Assembly: GCF_015706575.1 (NCBI RefSeq)
Contig: NW_024037050.1
Coordinates: 1,178,001 to 1,242,000 of the forward strand
DNA length: 64,000 nucleotides
Direction of reading: 5' to 3'
Origin: Patiria miniata
Taxonomy: Eukaryota > Echinodermata > Asteroidea > Valvatida > Asterinidae
Both the position numbers and the translations under genes were made by a program. This document shows positions 27,001-33,000 of this stretch, one piece after another. The notes under the pieces are model-generated. The model had not been told where the DNA came from. It saw only the letters and a program-made list of their open reading frames with translations, and made no database searches. How positions within the stretch are numbered: position 1 is the stretch's first letter; the number at the start of each line of letters is the position of its first letter.

Positions 27001-30000
27001 CCAAATTGAACAAATTTAGTTTTGTTTGTAATTGGTTTCATATCCTTGAATGAGAATTATTTTGCCTAATGATAAACTGGGATCATACCGCAAGAGGGTC
27101 AAAGTCAAAACGCATTAGGGAACATTTGGAAGGGAGGGTTTTTCAACCCAAAACTAACGTTGCGTAAAGAGAAATGAAGACGCATTTTCATAGTTTTCTT
27201 AGACAGCATGATATCTACCAAGATGAAAGTTCGACAGGTTAATTTTTTTAATTACCTGCTTCAAATTCATTGCATTGTTGTTGCAGGAATTGGCAATTTT
27301 TTTTTTTTTGCAAGTGGCGTCCATATCCTTTAAGCCTTGTCTTATGATGGTTTAATTAAGCAATTGCAGCCATGATTAATTTTCGTCAAAATTCCGACAT
27401 GCATATGTTTCCTACTTATTTAAACTACTCACTCGGTCTGCCATCAGAGCTTGAAGTTTCAATTCAATACAATTCCTTGGTTCTTTTTTGGGGGGCAGGC
27501 AACATCACACGAAAACCACATTGCGCACACCTCGGAGAAAGAAAGGAAGTCGTCACACCACGAACGAGAGTTGCTGCTCCAGCAGGACAGGCGCATTGCA
27601 GAGAGGTACGTTGACCTTTGAACTTTGAACATGACCTCCACTCCTGTCTCCAGTCCTTGAGAAAGGCCTTGTTTGAATTTGTAGGCAAAGACTGTCAAAT
27701 AGGTCTTTTTACACAACTATTTGTATGTGAAAAACGTAGAACTATATTAATTACATTTACTAGAGTGCTAACTATTCATTCTGACGCGTGGAGAGACTTT
27801 GAAGCCGGCCTGGGCGCAGACATTTTGAATTCATGTGCGTGTTTGTGGAATAATGAAAGTACATGTACATGGAGTGAAATTTGAAAGTGTACTCTAAATG
27901 TTCATGTAACACGCAAGAACAACATACACAAACAACTTAAATGTGAGTCATGATGGTTAAAAAACGTCACAGCAAATACCATCTGCAGAGGATGCAAGCA
28001 TGAATTTGTGTTCTTTGTGCAGAGCAAAATGACACGCTCCTTTACTGATTGTGCGTTTTGGTTTTGGACGTATCGGCTTCGATAACTCATCTGTATAGAA
28101 TACAAACGCAGACATGCAAAGAGCCGTACGAAAGCCGTACAAAATTTTGAGCTTTCCATAGGTTTGTGCACAAACATGGATGTGCCCAGCAGGCATCACT
28201 TTGTACATCAAATGAACGCTCTAGTGATTGTGCGTTTGGGTTTTGGGCGTATAAGCTTCGTTAATGAATTTAATGTAGCTCTATGGTGGGAACATACTGA
28301 TGCCAGACATACTTGCAGCTTTTGAAGCCCATTTTGAACATTGCCAAAGTTCCTCCTCGGACACCTTTGTGCAAACAGTAGATGGCACTTTTTGACCTTT
28401 TTTGAGAACCCCAGTGGGAGGGACACACTGCTTGCACATACTGGCTTTGTACGTATGGTGCAAAGGACGCATGACTTATTCTATTCTGAATGGGCACTAG
28501 GGCTGTGCATAGGAACCGGATGCCCGAACTGGTTCCAGATTATGGGATCGGGTACCCCTAACCAACTTAACAAAGTACTTGGTAACTTCTCAGACAATGA
28601 AAAAGGAAAGGTTTTGAACGCCACTTAGGGGAATTTTCAAAATGAAACCAGGCTACATGAAAAACCAAAACAGAGTTCACGTTTATGTGCATTTTAAAGT
28701 TGCAAATCCTTTAGCCTGCATTGTACACCGATGTTGTTGTGTTGTCATGTGCACCTTTATGAACAATCTCATCAGCACATTCCAGGATTTGAATTTGGGG
28801 GTTTTGGTTTCCTTTACCAGTAGTCGAGTACCCGTGTTTTACTTCGATAGGGTACCTGGTTCCTGTACTACCCTTAAATGCACACCACTAATGGGCACAA
28901 ACCCATAACTTCTTGGTGTGAGCATTAGGCGCCTGTCCACAGCATGTCCCTCCTAGTGGTCTCGCCCAACTCTCTCTTTGTAAGCATCTAGGGGGTACTT
29001 GTATACTGAGTCCATACAGGACTGTTACTGAATACATTCAGGATGTCATTTTTACCACTTGCCTATTATCAGGAGACACTATAGGTTTGCACACATTTGG
29101 TAAAGATGTGATCCTGTTGGCTCTGTCCATGTGCATGTACGGGTCAGTATACACACAATGCTTTATTGGCTGTCTTCTGAGTAGGACTTTATTGGTGTAC
29201 TTGGTTTATTCTACTTGTACTGATTACTTTTATGTAATAATGTCTCATTTGATGTACCTACAGACATGAGAAAGAGCGGACTTTATTGCGAGAGCAGCGG
29301 AACCAATCAAGAGGGGACCATCACCACAGCAGTAGACCGCCCCCTCTGGTGTCGCCAGTGCGTCCATCTCGCGAGGAAATATACCGCCATAAACTCTTCA
29401 ACAACCACCGGCCCGCGAGCCAGGACACTGTCATTCCGCCGCAGTACGACTACGAGAGGCTCAACAGCGTCGACCGGATTCTCTTGAACGATAAGTCGTC
29501 GGTTGCAACATCGGCAAATGCAGCGACAACGTCAGCGGCGGCTGAGAAAGCGTGGTACGAACAGCAGCGCAGCTTGATGGCCAACCGGGTGCAGAGTCCT
29601 CACGGAAACGCGGCTAGGGAGTTTGACCACGAGGCACGCGTTGTCGCCAACAGTCACGGCCCGCCGCCGCCGCAACCGGCAACTGCGCACAGCAAGTCGT
29701 CTCATCTTAGTCAGTATGACTACGACCGGCCCCATGCGGAGTTCAACTACCACCTGCAGGAGTTCTATCGGATCAACCAGCAGGCTCGGGAGCTGCAGAA
29801 CTCCCACAGTGGGGACCAGCTGCCGCCGCCACCCACGGTGCAATTGAACGAAAACGGGGAACCGGTGGTGTCCAAGCTGGACCTCGAGGGCCGCCAGCGG
29901 TTGGAGACTCGAGCCAACGGCATCTACATTTCTAGCGAGAGCGAGTCGGACAGTGAGGAAGAGACTGAAGTTAAGAGGGAACGATACCGTAAGAGGATGC

Positions 30001-33000
30001 ACAGAATCGTCAGAAAGTCCTGCATGACTCTGGATGATTCGGAGAAGAAGACCAACTTCTTCCAAGTCATGGGTCTGGTCACACATGGGAAGAAAGAAGG
30101 TAATATCACCCGTAACAAACTGTTTTACAAAGTCTTTCAAAAAGTGTTTATTGCCGTACCCTTCCATGTACACACTCGGTATCTGCTCATTTGATCATAT
30201 CCAATGCTGTTCAATTGCAGTTTGATTACATGTGTTAATGGATATAAAAAAGTATCCCAAGTGCAAATTGCTTATGCGGAGATTCGTGGCAATTTTTCTA
30301 ACCTAAGGTGTTGGCTAGAGACAGTACAAAGTCAATGGAGATAATCTGATTGTGTCTTGTGTATTCTTTTAAGAATTAGGCAAAATAAAAAAAAAAACAT
30401 GTTTAGCGTCCTGCCTCTTTGACAAAAAGGAAGGAGGAGGCCCTTTTTTTTTTTTTTTTTTTCAAAATGGCCGCCCGACACATTTTTCAAGACAACGCGG
30501 CCGGGCTATTTTTCAAGATGGTTACCAGCTTTTTTCAAAATGGCCGCCACTTGGACTCATTGACTATTTCCACAGCTTTATACACGGTATAAAAGTCTAA
30601 AAATATGATTTCTTTCGTCAGAGATAGTTAAAATTTATCAATTTTTGTCTTTTAAAAAAAAAAAAAAAAAAAAAAAGGAGGCGGCCTCTAAAAAGGAAGC
30701 GGGCGGGGACGCTAAACATGTTTTTTTTTTTACTTCGCCTTATGTCATTGATATAATGCAGTCATACCTCATAATTGCCAACTTTTCAGTTTCCTACTTT
30801 TCCAAATTTCCTACTTTCGAGTTTCTAACTTATCAATATTTAAATTTTAACTGTTCAGATTTCCAAATGGACCAATTTCCAACTTTTTATCCTTCCAACT
30901 CAAAAAGGTTCAGCTTTTATCATCCCAACTTCAAAGTTTCCAACTTTCCGAATTGTTACTTCCCAATTACTAACGGTCCAATATTCAACTGTCTGTTTTT
31001 CCAAATTCAAAATTTCCTATTGTCCAAATTCCAACCATTTCTTTTTCAGAGATAAACGAGGAAAAACGGAGAAAAAGGCGGATTTGGCTGAAGGAGGACC
31101 AGCCCACAGCCAAAGTCAGACGGCCGTCGTCAGAACCGGCCAGTCTGCTGCCCTCGCCAGCCAAGCTGAGCCAGGAGGACTTCCAACGAGAGCTGGACTA
31201 CCCCCACAAGTGCCGGTTCCTGCGCGGCCTGGGGCTGGACGTCGTGGGACGGGACAAACGGAAAGGTGCGTGGTCGGGGCATTATTGTTGTCATTATTGC
31301 TGTCAAAGTAGCTATAGACAGATCTTGCAGCAGCTATTTTCTGCGGTGCTACCAGGCTCGCGCAAGTCACGCTCAGATAGTACGCACACATGCACTCCAG
31401 GCTCCTCCGACCACTACGAATGCCAAAATGCGTGTGCGCCTCGTCTTTAAGAAAGCATGCAGCATGCACGTGAGCGCGACACCACCGCAGTAAAAGCTTC
31501 TAATTCTGGTCGCCGGATTCCTCTATAGGAATCAAAGGGGTTTTTGAAAACCTTATGTTTCATTCCTTCAACACTGGCTTTGGGACAATGCCGGAAACTA
31601 ATCAAAGGTTTCATCCATCTCAGAATATTTGTTTTGAAATTTAGCACACGATTTGACACAATTGAAAATATTTGCAACATGAGTTTTACAGGATAAACAC
31701 GAAAAATTGATACCTTCATGCTGCCATAAACTTCACTGTTCATGTACTTTAAATTTAAAAAACACACATTTTATTCCACGGAGCTTCATGAACGATTCCA
31801 TCAACCATGTCATCTACAGGGACTCAATTGCCGCAAAAAGTAAACATTGTACCTTGAACATTGGATGCCAATTTTTCAATCTTTCTTTCCCCCCCCCCCC
31901 CCCACCACTCTTATTTTTTTAGAAATGGAGAAGGCACGAGCAGCTGTTGAGGTGTACCGGATAAGGCAAGCCAAGAAGAAAGAAGCAGCAGCGACTGGAG
32001 AAGAGGCTAAGGGGAAATCGGAGTCTGCAGCCGGCGGCTCTGAAACGGCGCAGACACCGGCCGGCCCAACCAACTCCGGTACGGATGGGGGACGTATTTG
32101 ATTTATTTAGGACAACAGCTTTGTTTGCCTTTAGGCTGACACGGTTTGTGGTCTAGGTGCTATTTGGTTTGGTCTAGGTTTGGCTTGGTTGGTAGAGTGC
32201 TGGCACAGTGTTCCAGGAGGTCACCGGTTCCAAATCCTGCTCCAGTCCATTTCTTTCCTGTTTGGTTTGGATGTGAACCCAGTCAGTTTCCCTTTGTGGT
32301 GTATTTGATGATTTATAATAAAAGGCTGTATCTTTGAGTGATCGCTGATGCTATTTCATACCGGTAGGTCTGCGACATTTCTAATGTTGCTAGTATCGGG
32401 ACTTTGGACATGATCCCTTGCCATTTGGCACATACAGGTTTATGCCTCCTGACTAGCACCCCTCAACACTGACTTTGACACGTAGTGAGACCTCCAACAT
32501 AGGGTTGGATAGCTCAGTTGATAGAGCTCCGGTACGCTAATCCAGAGGTCTCAGGTTCAAATCTCAGTCCATTCAATTTAATTGTTCGACCAAGTGTTGA
32601 ATTTAAGTGATCAAAGTCAGTTACCCCAATGTTTGACGAAAAATTAAGGGGGTCATTATTTTTCTTGCCATCTAACCAGGTACTGATAGCAAAGCAGAGA
32701 ACTCAGAAAATGCCCAATGCAAGACGGCTGTCGGCGAGACTTTCCCCAACCATTTGGTGTCGTCACCCGGGGCGCAAGCCCACCTGAAAAATGAGAGGAC
32801 ATTGCTGAGCGGGGGTAGTAGCACTCCCCAGACTCGGACCCCGGACAATATGCTGCACGGCCGGCAGGCGACGCTGTCCGAAAAGGACATAAAGAAAGAA
32901 CCATCAGTGAGCAGCGAGAGAGCAGACTTGCCCCGATGCAGCAGCAAGGGCAGTGCCGCGGCACTCGCTGACCAGAAGGAAGCATTGCCCTTCTCAACGG

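Larger units (their letters stand above)
27606..29263 (+). other. GSE1 intron 9
   Basis: Contains a direct pair, GATTGTGCGTTTTGGTTTTG near 28046 and GATTGTGCGTTTGGGTTTTG near 28225, 179 bp apart, and the family S copy split by the hAT-like MITE (28395-29012). Otherwise nothing recognised. Confidence 0.6.

Noticed and set aside
29532-30173. 213-codon open frame on the minus strand
   Set aside because: It is the antisense of GSE1 exon 10, whose plus-strand frame matches human GSE1; the minus frame has no recognisable protein.
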